Shown here: positions 1-8,370 of the stretch, one piece after another | Layout of the letters: each line of letters begins with the position of its first letter | Numbering within the stretch: position 1 is the stretch's first letter | Source: Enterococcus crotali | GTDB lineage: Bacteria; Bacillota; Bacilli; Lactobacillales; Enterococcaceae | Assembly (NCBI RefSeq): GCF_000633635.1 | Contig: NZ_AYPQ01000004.1 | Coordinates: forward strand, 223,170-287,169 | Direction: 5' to 3' | Length of the DNA stretch: 64,000 nt | The notes under the pieces: model-generated | Database searches by the model: none | Told to the model about the DNA's origin: nothing | What the model saw: the letters and a program-made list of their open reading frames with translations, nothing else | Position numbers and translations under genes: made by a program

Positions 1-299
1 TCGTGGTAAATGTCGTAACCGATATGGTTGTATGCCCAGCTCCAGTGATAGTCGTGTCCTTGCTCTTTTAAATACTGGACCAACAGATGGGCAAAATTGT
101 CTTCGTGAATGGGCTGTTGATTTTCAGTTGGGTGGAAGTTGTGTGTTGAAACGACAGGTAAACTGTCGATACGTTGGTTGACTTCTTGTAGTGCGATCAA
201 TGCATATTCTTCGTTGATGATTTGGTCCGCTAAGTGTTGTAATTTTTCTAAGGGGTTATCTTCTAGCCAACTGTGAGTATTCAATGTTAGTACGTTCAT
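1..299 (-). CDS. Endonuclease/exonuclease/phosphatase (EEP) family protein, N-terminal part
   Basis: Only the first 99 codons lie in the window; the gene runs off the left edge. The protein opens with MNVLTLNTHSW and holds IALQEVNQR at about residues 35-43, the early EEP-fold motifs in which an Asn (here N7) and a Glu (here E39) bind the catalytic metal. The family hydrolyses phosphodiesters or phosphomonoesters (DNase I, sphingomyelinase and sugar-phosphatase relatives); the substrate cannot be told from this piece. GGAGG about 8 bases upstream fixes the start at 299. It lies downstream of malT on the same strand behind a terminator, so it is probably a separate transcript or fed by readthrough. 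Confidence 0.75.
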   Translation of the reverse strand, partial: MNVLTLNTHSWLEDNPLEKLQHLADQIINEEYALIALQEVNQRIDSLPVVSTHNFHPTENQQPIHEDNFAHLLVQYLKEQGHDYHWSWAYNHIGYDIYH

Positions 300-320
300 T
301 GTTGTTCCTCCTGCAATTAT

Positions 321-364
321 AAAAAAGGATCAGAATAAAACTCTATGAGCTTTACGCCGATCCT
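321..364 (-). terminator. Intrinsic terminator downstream of malT
   Basis: Read on the minus strand, AGGATCGG pairs with CTGATCCT (one G-U), a nested 7-bp hairpin fills the loop, and six T residues follow. It sits between the malT stop and the start of the EEP gene. Confidence 0.75.
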
Positions 365-383
365 ATTTAGAATGTTCTTGATG

Positions 384-2561
384 TTAAATGTCTAAACGTC
401 CGATGGCAGTCTCAGGTTTTTGATTGCCGACGTTATCTAAATGGAAGGCTTTGATCTTTTCGCCGTTTGTAAAGACAACGATCATAGTCGTTTGTTTACC
501 TGCTGCTTTGATTTTTTCTAAATCAGCTGTGGCGATTTTCTCGCCGGCTGTTACTTTTTGTCCTTCATCGACTAGAATGGTAAAGGCAGATTCTTTCATT
601 TCGATGGTATCTAGCCCCATGTGGACCAAGACTTCGATACCTTCGTCTGTTTGGATGCCTAATGCATGTTTAGATGGGAAAATGCTACTGATCACACCAT
701 CGATCGGTGCGTAAATCGTTTCGTCTGTAGGAATAACGGCAAAGCCGTCACCCATCATTTTTTGTGAAAAGACAGGATCGTCTACTTGATCGATAGCGAT
801 AACTTCACCATTGGCAACAGGCACGATCGTTTTTGTGAGACCAAGATAATCTGAGTTACTTGCTGTCGTAGTTATCGTTTCGGTTTGCTTAGGGGTAGGA
901 ATGGCAGCACCGGAATCCAGTAGATCTTGAATATCTGACTTTAACACATCAGCTTTTGGTCCGTAAACCGCTTGAACTCCGTTATCTTTAACGATCAATC
1001 CCATGGCGCCGGCTTTTTTCCAAGCATCCTCTGTGCCGACTTTCCCCTTATTTGTAACGCTGACACGTAAGCGAGTCATACACGCATCTACATCTACGAT
1101 ATTTTCTTTTCCACCTAGTAGATGAATGATATCGATGATTTGTGGGTCGATTCCGTCTGTGTTTTGACGGTTGCTTGTTGTTGCATCTGTTTGGCTGTCG
1201 TTATTATCATAGTTGCCGTTTCTACCTGGTGTCGCAAAATTGAATTTCTTGATCATGAAATTGGCAATGAAATAAGTCAGAACACCGAATGCGATAGTGC
1301 AAAGAACGAAATTTAACAGATCGCCGCCTAAGCCAGCTTTTATGGCTAAGGGCGTTCGGGTCAATAGTTCAATATTTCCAAATGAATGAACACGTAAAGC
1401 GACGATATCTGCCATAGCAAAGGCTGCACCTTGGATGATGGCATACACAACATAGAGTGGCACTGCGGCAAACATAAACATAAACTCTAAAGGCTCTGTA
1501 ACCCCTGTTAGGAATACGGCTAAAGCAGCTGAGAGATACATTGATTTATAGTTTGAACGTTTATCAGGATCGACATTACGATACATAGCAAGCGTCATTC
1601 CCATCAAAATCCCAGAAGCACCGATCATTTGTCCAACTTTGAAACGTGCAGGTGTCCAGTTGGCTAAAACGTAATTGTATTGAGATGTATCGCCAGCTCC
1701 TTTTAGGTTGACTAAATCAGTTGCCCAAGCTAACCATAATGGATCTTGCCCGAATACTTGCGTTCCAGCTTGTGCGCCAGATAAGATTTCATAGGTTCCG
1801 CCTAATTGGGTATAGTTGATTGGGATCGTCAACATATGATGTAAACCAAATGGCAATAGTAAACGTTCTAAGGTTCCGTATAAAAATGGTGCTAAAACAG
1901 GTGCGGTATCTTGAGATTGCGCGATCCAAAGACCAAAATTATTGATGCCGGCTTGGATGTAAGGCCAAATAATGGCTAAAAGAATTGCAACGATCGTTGA
2001 CCAGAGAATCACGACGAAAGGGACAAAACGTTTGCCGTTGAAAAACGAAAGGGCATCGGGTAGTTTGCGGTAATTGTAGTATTTATTGAAAGCCATCGCG
2101 CCAACAAAACCAGCGATGATCCCAACAAAAACGCCCATGTTTAAGGCTGGTGCTTCTAAAACACTGGTGAAAAAGCCTTTGACCATGATTTTCGTACCAA
2201 ACAACGTGTGTGTGAATGCTTTGTCATCTGCTAGCATGTCGCTAGTTACACTGAAAACCGAACCAGTGATTCGATTGATCAAAATAAAAGAAAGACCAGC
2301 TGCGAATGCCCCACCTGCCCGTTCTTTTGCCCAACTACCACCGATCGCGAGTGCGAACAAAATATGCAAGTTGCTGATGACGCCCCAACCAATATTTTCA
2401 ATAACACCACCAGTCGTTGCTAGAGCTGCCCAATCTGGATTGATCAGAGGGATCGTTTTACCGATACTGATCATTAATCCTGCGGCGGGCATGACGGCAA
2501 TAACGACCATCAATGCTTTACCAAACTTTTGCCAAAACTCAAAACTTAGTAACTTTTTCAT
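384..2561 (-). CDS. malT: PTS maltose/glucose-type transporter EIICBA
   Basis: Imports and phosphorylates a sugar of the glucose/maltose PTS family. The 725 residues have domain order IIC-IIB-IIA: membrane domain to about residue 440, IIB around 470-550 with the phosphocysteine in DACMTRLRV (C494), and IIA around 590-725 with the active histidine in VLVHMGLDT (H647) and a supporting H632. The start has AAGGAGAG upstream. It is divergent from mapP-pgmB-malR, which points to maltose as substrate; in E. faecalis the equivalent MalT takes up maltose for phosphorolysis. A LacI-type operator lies just downstream of its promoter. Substrate is inferred from context. Confidence 0.9.
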   Translation of the reverse strand: MKKLLSFEFWQKFGKALMVVIAVMPAAGLMISIGKTIPLINPDWAALATTGGVIENIGWGVISNLHILFALAIGGSWAKERAGGAFAAGLSFILINRITGSVFSVTSDMLADDKAFTHTLFGTKIMVKGFFTSVLEAPALNMGVFVGIIAGFVGAMAFNKYYNYRKLPDALSFFNGKRFVPFVVILWSTIVAILLAIIWPYIQAGINNFGLWIAQSQDTAPVLAPFLYGTLERLLLPFGLHHMLTIPINYTQLGGTYEILSGAQAGTQVFGQDPLWLAWATDLVNLKGAGDTSQYNYVLANWTPARFKVGQMIGASGILMGMTLAMYRNVDPDKRSNYKSMYLSAALAVFLTGVTEPLEFMFMFAAVPLYVVYAIIQGAAFAMADIVALRVHSFGNIELLTRTPLAIKAGLGGDLLNFVLCTIAFGVLTYFIANFMIKKFNFATPGRNGNYDNNDSQTDATTSNRQNTDGIDPQIIDIIHLLGGKENIVDVDACMTRLRVSVTNKGKVGTEDAWKKAGAMGLIVKDNGVQAVYGPKADVLKSDIQDLLDSGAAIPTPKQTETITTTASNSDYLGLTKTIVPVANGEVIAIDQVDDPVFSQKMMGDGFAVIPTDETIYAPIDGVISSIFPSKHALGIQTDEGIEVLVHMGLDTIEMKESAFTILVDEGQKVTAGEKIATADLEKIKAAGKQTTMIVVFTNGEKIKAFHLDNVGNQKPETAIGRLDI

Positions 2562-2584
2562 TTTTCTCTCTCCTTTGCAATATC

Positions 2585-2602
2585 AATGCAATCGATTTCG
2601 TT
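2585..2602. promoter_or_regulatory. LacI-family (MalR-like) operator for malT
   Basis: GCAATCGATTTC at 2588-2599 shares the core AATGCAATCG(A/G)TT with the perfect dyad in the mapP promoter. It lies in the early transcribed region of malT. Assignment to MalR rather than CcpA is inferred from gene context. Confidence 0.6.
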
Positions 2603-2608
2603 GAATGT

Positions 2609-2637
2609 AGTATAAAACAGATTACATTTTTTGTAAA
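2609..2637 (-). promoter_or_regulatory. malT promoter
   Basis: On the minus strand TTTACA (2637-2632) and TATACT (2614-2609) are separated by 17 bases, a near-consensus sigma-A promoter facing malT. Confidence 0.7.
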
Positions 2638-2737
2638 CCCTTAAATAAAATCAGCTCTTTTTTGTTCTTGATAAAACCATAGTATCATTACAGCGGACAA
2701 ATATTCAACGAATAAGCAGCGGTGCGCAAAGAAATGT

Positions 2738-2766
2738 TTGACAATGCAATCGGTTGCGTTTATCAT
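2738..2766 (+). promoter_or_regulatory. mapP promoter with operator in the spacer
   Basis: TTGACA at 2738-2743 and TATCAT at 2761-2766 are 17 bases apart. The spacer holds the dyad GCAATCGGTTGC at 2746-2757, a typical LacI-family operator, so a bound repressor would cover the promoter. The regulator is probably MalR, encoded three genes downstream. Confidence 0.75.
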
Positions 2767-2803
2767 GATGTTAAGAAGCAAACCATTTACAGGAGGAGAG
2801 AAA

Positions 2804-5083
2804 ATGAATCATTTATTTGAAATAGACCCATGGAAAATCGCCACGCATCAATTAGAACGTAATGAACGCCGTCTTCAAGAGTCACTAACATCAATGGGAA
2901 ATGGCTATATGGGCATGAGAGGGAACTTTGAAGAACATTATACAGGGGATCATCATCAAGGAACCTATTTAGCTGGTGTTTGGTATCCAGACAAAACAAG
3001 AGTCGGTTGGTGGAAAAATGGCTATCCTGATTATTTTGGAAAAGTCATCAATGCCGTAAATTTTATCGCTATAGATATTTTTGTGAATGGGAAGGCTGTT
3101 GATTTAGGCGTACAAGAACCAAAGGATTTTTATTTAGAATTAGATATGCATAACGGGCTGTTAACACGGACCTTTATTCTTGAAAGTGAAGATACAAAAG
3201 TCAAATTCCGATTTGAACGTTTTTTGAGCATTGTGCAACAAGAATTAGCTGTTATTCGTGTCACGGTAGAAGTGCTGGAAGGAATTGCGGATATTCAAAT
3301 CATCTCAAAAATCGATGGTGATGTTCGCAATGAAGATAGCAATTATGATGAAATGTTTTGGGAAGCGCAAGAATCTGGTTTTGAAGAAGCAATTGGCTTT
3401 TTAACGACTAAGACGATTCCAAATCCGTTTGGTATTGAACAGTTTAGTGTAACGGCTGCGATGAAACATGTAACAGAGGCCAAGGTTGGTGGGACTGAAA
3501 CAGAACCTTTAACCGTACAACGATCATTTCAGGCAAATCTACAAGCAAACGAGTCAATCACGCTAGAGAAACAAGTCATTGTTTTGACAAGTCGTGATAT
3601 TCCAGAAGCACAACAAAAAGAAAAAGCAATTCAATTATTAAATCAAACGACTAAAACGTTCGCTGAATTATTGGATGAGCAAAACGCCGCATGGGAAAAA
3701 CGCTGGGCATTGGCAGATGTTGTGATTGATGGCGATGATGCAGCACAACAAGGTATCCGGTTCAATTTATTCCAATTATTTACGACCTATTATGGCGAAG
3801 ATGAACGGTTGAACATTGGTCCAAAAGGTTTTACTGGTGAAAAATATGGAGGCGCGACCTATTGGGATACCGAAGCTTATGCCGTTCCTTTATATTTAGC
3901 GTTGGCAAAACCAGAAGTAACAAAAAATCTATTGAAATACCGTTATAACCAATTAGAACAAGCGAAACACAATGCTCGCCAACAAGGATTAGCAGGAGCG
4001 CTTTATCCAATGGTGACATTCACAGGAATCGAATGTCATAATGAATGGGAAATCACCTTTGAAGAAATTCATCGAAATGGTGCGATTGCCTATGCTATTT
4101 ATAACTACGTAAATTATACAGGCGACAAAGAGTACTTAAAAAATGAAGGACTACAAGTCTTAGCTGAAATCGCACGTTTTTGGGCAGATCGCGTTCATTT
4201 TTCTAAGCGCACTCAAAAATATATGATTCATGGTGTCACAGGGCCAAATGAATATGAAAATAATATCAACAATAATTGGTATACGAATACGATCGCAACA
4301 TGGGTACTACAGTATACCTTAGATAATTATCTTAAATATCAAGGGGAAACAACAGTTGATATTACAAAAGAAGAACAAGCACATTGGCAAGAAATCATCG
4401 AGAATATGTATTACCCATTTGATGAAGAGCTAGGTGTTTTTGTCCAACACGATACCTTCTTAGATAAAGAGTTAATGCCAAGAACAGCATTATCATCTGA
4501 AGATCTTCCGTTGAATCAACATTGGTCTTGGGATCGAATTTTACGCTCTTGTTTTATTAAGCAAGCAGACGTGTTACAAGGTATTTATTTCTTTGGCGAA
4601 CGTTTTTCACGAGCAGAAAAAGAGCGTAATTTCTTGTTTTATGAACCAATGACCGTGCATGAATCTTCTTTATCACCAAGTGTTCACGCCATCTTAGCAG
4701 CAGAATTAGGGATGGAAGAAAAAGCAGTGGAAATGTATCAACGAACAGCCCGTTTAGATTTAGATAACTACAATAATGATACTGAAGATGGGTTGCATAT
4801 CACGTCAATGACAGGGAGCTGGCTTGCGATCGTGCAAGGTTTTGCACAAATGAAGACAGCTGATGAGAAGCTAAGTTTTGCGCCATTTTTACCAAGTACG
4901 TGGACAAGCTATGCCTTCCATGTGAATTATCGTGATCGTTTGCTTTATGTGACGGTAGACCAAGAAAATGTTCGTTTACAACTGGTTTCTGGATCGGAAT
5001 TATCCCTTACTTTATATGGGAATAAGCTGGTTTTAGCCGATGAATTAGTGATCAAGATGGAAAAGGTGAATGGCGATGTTTAA
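2804..5083 (+). CDS. mapP: Maltose phosphorylase (GH65)
   Basis: Splits maltose (or maltose 6-phosphate in some enterococcal schemes) with phosphate, giving beta-glucose 1-phosphate plus glucose. The 759 residues match the GH65 phosphorylase length; the general acid is E483 in [10 protein letters not shown]. An earlier in-frame ATG at 2738 falls inside the promoter, whereas ATG 2804 follows AGGAGGAG, so 2804 is taken as start. It overlaps pgmB by 8 bases, implying translational coupling. Which phosphorylated state of maltose it uses cannot be read from the sequence. Confidence 0.9.
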   Translation: MNHLFEIDPWKIATHQLERNERRLQESLTSMGNGYMGMRGNFEEHYTGDHHQGTYLAGVWYPDKTRVGWWKNGYPDYFGKVINAVNFIAIDIFVNGKAVDLGVQEPKDFYLELDMHNGLLTRTFILESEDTKVKFRFERFLSIVQQELAVIRVTVEVLEGIADIQIISKIDGDVRNEDSNYDEMFWEAQESGFEEAIGFLTTKTIPNPFGIEQFSVTAAMKHVTEAKVGGTETEPLTVQRSFQANLQANESITLEKQVIVLTSRDIPEAQQKEKAIQLLNQTTKTFAELLDEQNAAWEKRWALADVVIDGDDAAQQGIRFNLFQLFTTYYGEDERLNIGPKGFTGEKYGGATYWDTEAYAVPLYLALAKPEVTKNLLKYRYNQLEQAKHNARQQGLAGALYPMVTFTGIECHNEWEITFEEIHRNGAIAYAIYNYVNYTGDKEYLKNEGLQVLAEIARFWADRVHFSKRTQKYMIHGVTGPNEYENNINNNWYTNTIATWVLQYTLDNYLKYQGETTVDITKEEQAHWQEIIENMYYPFDEELGVFVQHDTFLDKELMPRTALSSEDLPLNQHWSWDRILRSCFIKQADVLQGIYFFGERFSRAEKERNFLFYEPMTVHESSLSPSVHAILAAELGMEEKAVEMYQRTARLDLDNYNNDTEDGLHITSMTGSWLAIVQGFAQMKTADEKLSFAPFLPSTWTSYAFHVNYRDRLLYVTVDQENVRLQLVSGSELSLTLYGNKLVLADELVIKMEKVNGDV

Positions 5084-5750
5084 AGGAGTGTTATTTGATC
5101 TAGATGGTGTTTTGACCGATACAGCTGAATACCATTATCAAGCGTGGCAACGGTTAGGAAACGAAATCGGGATCACGATCGATCGTGCGTTTAATGAAGA
5201 GTTGAAAGGTGTTAGCCGTGAAGATTCATTAAGGTTATTACTAGCTCATGGTGGAAAAACAAATGACTTTACTGTAGAACAATTTGCTGAACTAGCAAAG
5301 CGTAAAAATGATTATTACGTAGAAATGATCCAACAAGTCAGTCCAGCGGATGTTTATCCAGGCATACTGAATTTGTTAAAGGACTTAAGAAAACAAGGAA
5401 TCAAACTTTCTTTAGCCTCTGCTAGTAAAAATGGCCCCTTTCTTTTAGAGAAGATGGATTTGCTGCCCTACTTTGACGGCATTGCTGACCCTAGTGCGGT
5501 TGCAAAAGGAAAACCTGATCCGGAGATTTTTCAATTAGCTGCCAAAAATGTTGGACTAAAAGCTGCAGAATGTATCGGAATCGAAGATGCAAAAGCGGGG
5601 ATTCAAGCCATCATAGCGAGCCTTGCCATACCAATTGGTGTAGGGCGTTCAGAAGATTTGGGGACGGATATCGCCCTGGTTTCTTCCACCAAAGAATTGA
5701 CGTTTGAGTTCTTGGCGTCTGTCTGGCAATCAGCAAAAGCGAATATCTGA
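5076..5750 (+). CDS. pgmB: Beta-phosphoglucomutase
   Basis: HAD-superfamily enzyme turning beta-glucose 1-phosphate from MapP into glucose 6-phosphate. From ATG 5076 the protein is 224 residues and has the nucleophile and acid/base pair at D8 and D10 ([10 protein letters not shown]), exactly the numbering of the lactococcal enzyme; ATG 5070 is also possible but sits almost on the AGGTG ribosome site. SASKN and the C-terminal [10 protein letters not shown] motif are also typical. Its start lies inside the end of mapP, so the two are made together. Confidence 0.9.
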   Translation: MFKGVLFDLDGVLTDTAEYHYQAWQRLGNEIGITIDRAFNEELKGVSREDSLRLLLAHGGKTNDFTVEQFAELAKRKNDYYVEMIQQVSPADVYPGILNLLKDLRKQGIKLSLASASKNGPFLLEKMDLLPYFDGIADPSAVAKGKPDPEIFQLAAKNVGLKAAECIGIEDAKAGIQAIIASLAIPIGVGRSEDLGTDIALVSSTKELTFEFLASVWQSAKANI

Positions 5751-5882
5751 TTCGATGTTTGTTCTAGTGGCTGATTTTGAAAGAAAATACGATAGCAACA
5801 AAGCATCAATCTATGGTATTATTTTCTACGATAGAATGATTTATTAATGTTTGTAGAATCAATCATGAAAGGAGGAGAATAG

Positions 5883-6899
5883 ATGACAATTACTGTTAAA
5901 GATGTTGCTAAAAAAGCTGGTGTGGCTACTTCTACGGTTTCTAGAGTGATCAATGACCACTCTAGTATTTCAGATGCTACGAAGAAGAAAGTTTATAAGG
6001 TAATGGAAGAAATGGGGTATGTGCCCAATATTGCTGCTAGAAATCTTGGTAAACGCTCATCAGGAGCAGTGGGCGTGATTTTGCCACCTTTAGATTCTCG
6101 TGAGCGGATGGGGAATCCATTTTACTTAGAAATTATTGAGTCGATCAACGATGAAGCGCGTAAACACAGTATGACAACGGCGATCGCCACAGCGCAATCA
6201 TTTGAGACGTTGCTAGAAAATGTTCAACTGATGCATCGCCAAAAACAAGTCGATGGATTCATTTTACTTTACTCAGATAAAGAGGATCCAGTCATCGATT
6301 ATTTATTCGAAAATCAAGTTCCCTTCTCATTGATCGGTCAGCCGTATACAAATGAAGATAAGGTTATCTACGTAGATAATGATAATCAATTACTCGGAAA
6401 ACATGCCACCGATTACCTGATTGAAAACGGGCATAAAAATATTTTATTTATTACGAATACGACGCATGAAAATGTCTATTATGAACGTTATTTTGGCTAT
6501 CAAAAGGCAATGATGTTAGAGAATTTGACAGTCTTACCTTCAGTAGATATGGAAAAACCGGAAGACTATGTGGCTTTTGAACAGCTTTTAAAAGAAACGA
6601 AAGCCACAGCGGCAGTTGTGATCGATGACATTTTTGCGATGCGGATGATTCAATTAGCACAAATGTATGGCTATCGCGTACCAGATGATTTTTCGGTGAT
6701 CAGTTTTAATAATTCAATTTATGCAACGCTAGTGCATCCTTATCTAACCAGTATTGATATCGATATCGCAGAACTTGGCAAAATGGGTATGCAAAAACTG
6801 ATCGAGTCTCTGCAGGAAAAAGAAGCGACGGGTGTTCGGATGGTAATTCCACATAAGTTGATCAAACGAGAAACAGTCTTGTCTTTGTCTGATAAATAG
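5883..6899 (+). CDS. malR: LacI/GalR-family regulator, probable maltose repressor
   Basis: 338 residues: an N-terminal helix-turn-helix (VKDVAKKAGVATSTVSRVIN, residues about 5-24) and hinge, then a periplasmic-binding-protein-like effector domain. Preceded by AAAGGAGG. Its place at the end of the mapP-pgmB block and the two LacI-type operators in the malT-mapP intergenic region suggest it represses both transcripts; the inducer, presumably maltose or a derivative, is inferred. Confidence 0.85.
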   Translation: MTITVKDVAKKAGVATSTVSRVINDHSSISDATKKKVYKVMEEMGYVPNIAARNLGKRSSGAVGVILPPLDSRERMGNPFYLEIIESINDEARKHSMTTAIATAQSFETLLENVQLMHRQKQVDGFILLYSDKEDPVIDYLFENQVPFSLIGQPYTNEDKVIYVDNDNQLLGKHATDYLIENGHKNILFITNTTHENVYYERYFGYQKAMMLENLTVLPSVDMEKPEDYVAFEQLLKETKATAAVVIDDIFAMRMIQLAQMYGYRVPDDFSVISFNNSIYATLVHPYLTSIDIDIAELGKMGMQKLIESLQEKEATGVRMVIPHKLIKRETVLSLSDK

Positions 6900-6923
6900 G
6901 CTAAGTCCTATAGGGATCGCTGA

Positions 6924-6970
6924 AAACAAACTTGTTCATTTCTATGATTTTGAACAAGTTCGTTTTTTTT
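6924..6970 (+). terminator. Intrinsic terminator after malR
   Basis: AACTTGTTCA (6929-6938) pairs with TGAACAAGTT (6951-6960), followed by CG and eight T residues. Confidence 0.85.
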
Positions 6971-6971
6971 G

Positions 6972-7000
6972 TTGACAAAAAACGACTACAGTTGTAAACT
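6972..7000 (+). promoter_or_regulatory. Copper-inducible promoter with cop box
   Basis: TTGACA (6972-6977), 17-base spacer, TAAACT (6995-7000). The CopY operator TACAGTTGTA occupies 6987-6996 and overlaps the -10, so CopY would block RNA polymerase. The box matches TACANNTGTA perfectly. Confidence 0.8.
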
Positions 7001-7031
7001 CTAGTTGTTAAGTAAAAAGGAGAGGAAAAAA

Positions 7032-7349
7032 ATGATAAGATCAATAACGGATAAAACGTTTCATCAAGAAGTCGATAAGGGAATCGTTTTAGTAGAGTTT
7101 TGGGCTGAATGGTGTAGTTACTGTAAAATGCTGGAACCAGTCTTAGAGGGCCTAGCTCAAGAGTACTCTTCAGATATTCAAATCAAAAAAATCAATGTTG
7201 AAACAAATGAAGCAACTCCTGCAAAATTTAACGTAATGAGTTTGCCGACCATGATTTTATTTGAAAATGGAGAAGCCAAGGAGAAAATCGTCGGATATTA
7301 CCCAAAACAAGTGCTAAAAGACTACATTGAAGAAACGATTCAAAAATAA
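7032..7349 (+). CDS. Thioredoxin-like protein in the copper regulon
   Basis: A 105-residue thioredoxin fold with active site WCSYC (C28, C31) instead of the usual WCGPC, and the cis-Pro loop SLPTM. ATG 7032 follows AAGGAGAGG; an earlier in-frame ATG at 7005 lies upstream of that site. No signal peptide, so cytosolic. A perfect CopY box in the promoter ties it to copper stress, where a dithiol could repair oxidised thiols or handle Cu(I). The CSYC dipeptide makes it a thioredoxin relative rather than the housekeeping TrxA. Confidence 0.8.
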   Translation: MIRSITDKTFHQEVDKGIVLVEFWAEWCSYCKMLEPVLEGLAQEYSSDIQIKKINVETNEATPAKFNVMSLPTMILFENGEAKEKIVGYYPKQVLKDYIEETIQK

Positions 7350-7353
7350 GAGG

Positions 7354-7412
7354 TTGACAAAGGATATAATCTGATTTATGATACAAGAGAAAACAAAACG
7401 ACTACAATTGTA
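7354..7412 (+). promoter_or_regulatory. cop operon promoter with cop box
   Basis: TTGACA (7354-7359), 17 bases, TATGAT (7377-7382). A perfect CopY box TACAATTGTA lies at 7403-7412, about 15 bases into the transcript. It drives the DUF1541 gene, copY, copA and copZ. Confidence 0.8.
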
Positions 7413-7437
7413 GTTTTTTAGAAAGTAGAAGATATTT

Positions 7438-7887
7438 ATGATAATGAGTGAAAATGCTAGGAATACAAACAAACTGGCGAGCTTAAAGAAAGCTGTACAC
7501 CCTAGATTTCAAATAAATGAGCACGTGACCCTATCAACAGGATACAGCGCAGGTATGCAAGGAATGACAGGAAAAATCACAGGCTCATATGATACAAGAG
7601 CATATACCGTTACCTATCAACCAACGAATGGGCAACCGTTAGTTGTTAATTATAAATGGATCGTCCAAGAAGAAATCGTAAATTCACCTAAAGAGAAACT
7701 GACCAACGGGAAAATGATTTTGTTAAAAGCGGATCATCAAGTCGGTATGGAAGGTGCCAAAGCGGTTATTGAGTCTTCAATAGATACGACAGTTTATAAA
7801 ATAGAATATCCCGAAATACGGAATGAAAGAGTCGCTCATCAAGTTTGGGTGATCGAAGAGGACTTAATGCAGCCAAAGAATGGTTAG
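7438..7887 (+). CDS. DUF1541 (YdhK-like) two-repeat protein of the cop operon
   Basis: 149 residues with two similar halves (about 27-78 and 88-140), each with a GM-rich turn (GYSAGMQGM, ADHQVGMEG), a TVxYxxxY-like strand and a xxKWIVQEE/xxVWVIEED end; this matches the DUF1541 repeat of YdhK-like proteins. Those are usually secreted lipoproteins, but no signal peptide or lipobox is seen here. The ribosome site is weak and ATG 7444 is an alternative start. First gene after the second cop box, 12 bases before copY, so copper-induced. Function unknown; the repeated Met and His residues could bind Cu(I). Confidence 0.65.
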   Translation: MIMSENARNTNKLASLKKAVHPRFQINEHVTLSTGYSAGMQGMTGKITGSYDTRAYTVTYQPTNGQPLVVNYKWIVQEEIVNSPKEKLTNGKMILLKADHQVGMEGAKAVIESSIDTTVYKIEYPEIRNERVAHQVWVIEEDLMQPKNG

Positions 7888-7899
7888 GAGGTAATGTTG

Positions 7900-8328
7900 A
7901 TGACAGCGGGAGCGATACAACACATAACGGATGCAGAATGGGAAGTTATGAGAATTGTTTGGACGCAAGAGACAACCACAAGTAAAGAAGTGCAGCAATT
8001 TCTCAATCAAAAAATGGATTGGAAAATGACCACGATCAAAACATTACTCGCTCGCCTAGTTGAAAAGAAATTGTTATCTACTGAAAAAAGCGGTAATAAA
8101 TATATTTATCGATCTCTAGTTGAAGAAAAAAGCAGTATCCAATCTGAAACTGCGGAGCTATTAGAGAAAATCTGTGCAAAAGAAGTTGGTGCAGTCCTTA
8201 AAACAATCATCGATGAAAGTCTGTTAAGTTTTGATGATATTGCACAATTAGAACGAGCATTACAAGCTAAAAAGGAAAACGCTGTGGAAGTTGTGGGGTG
8301 TAATTGTACACCGAATCAACATTCATAG
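7900..8328 (+). CDS. copY: CopY-type copper-responsive repressor
   Basis: 142-residue BlaI/MecI/CopY-family repressor with an N-terminal winged helix (ITDAEWEVMRIVW onward). ATG 7900 is 8 bases after AGGAGG and is preferred to ATG 7894. Known CopY proteins end in CxCxxxxCxC, which holds Zn when bound to DNA and releases it for Cu(I) from CopZ. Here the tail is GCNCTPNQHS and stops: only the first CxC is present and the second is replaced by His-Ser. The regulator therefore has an altered metal site. Its targets are the boxes at 6987, 7403 and probably 11143. Confidence 0.85.
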   Translation: MTAGAIQHITDAEWEVMRIVWTQETTTSKEVQQFLNQKMDWKMTTIKTLLARLVEKKLLSTEKSGNKYIYRSLVEEKSSIQSETAELLEKICAKEVGAVLKTIIDESLLSFDDIAQLERALQAKKENAVEVVGCNCTPNQHS

Positions 8329-8370
8329 AAAGTATAAACACAAATCTTATTATTAGAGGAGATGGGGAAA

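Noticed and set aside
2738-2803. In-frame upstream ATG that would add 22 residues to maltose phosphorylase
   Set aside because: It lies in the -35 of a strong promoter and has no ribosome site; ATG 2804 follows AGGAGGAG.
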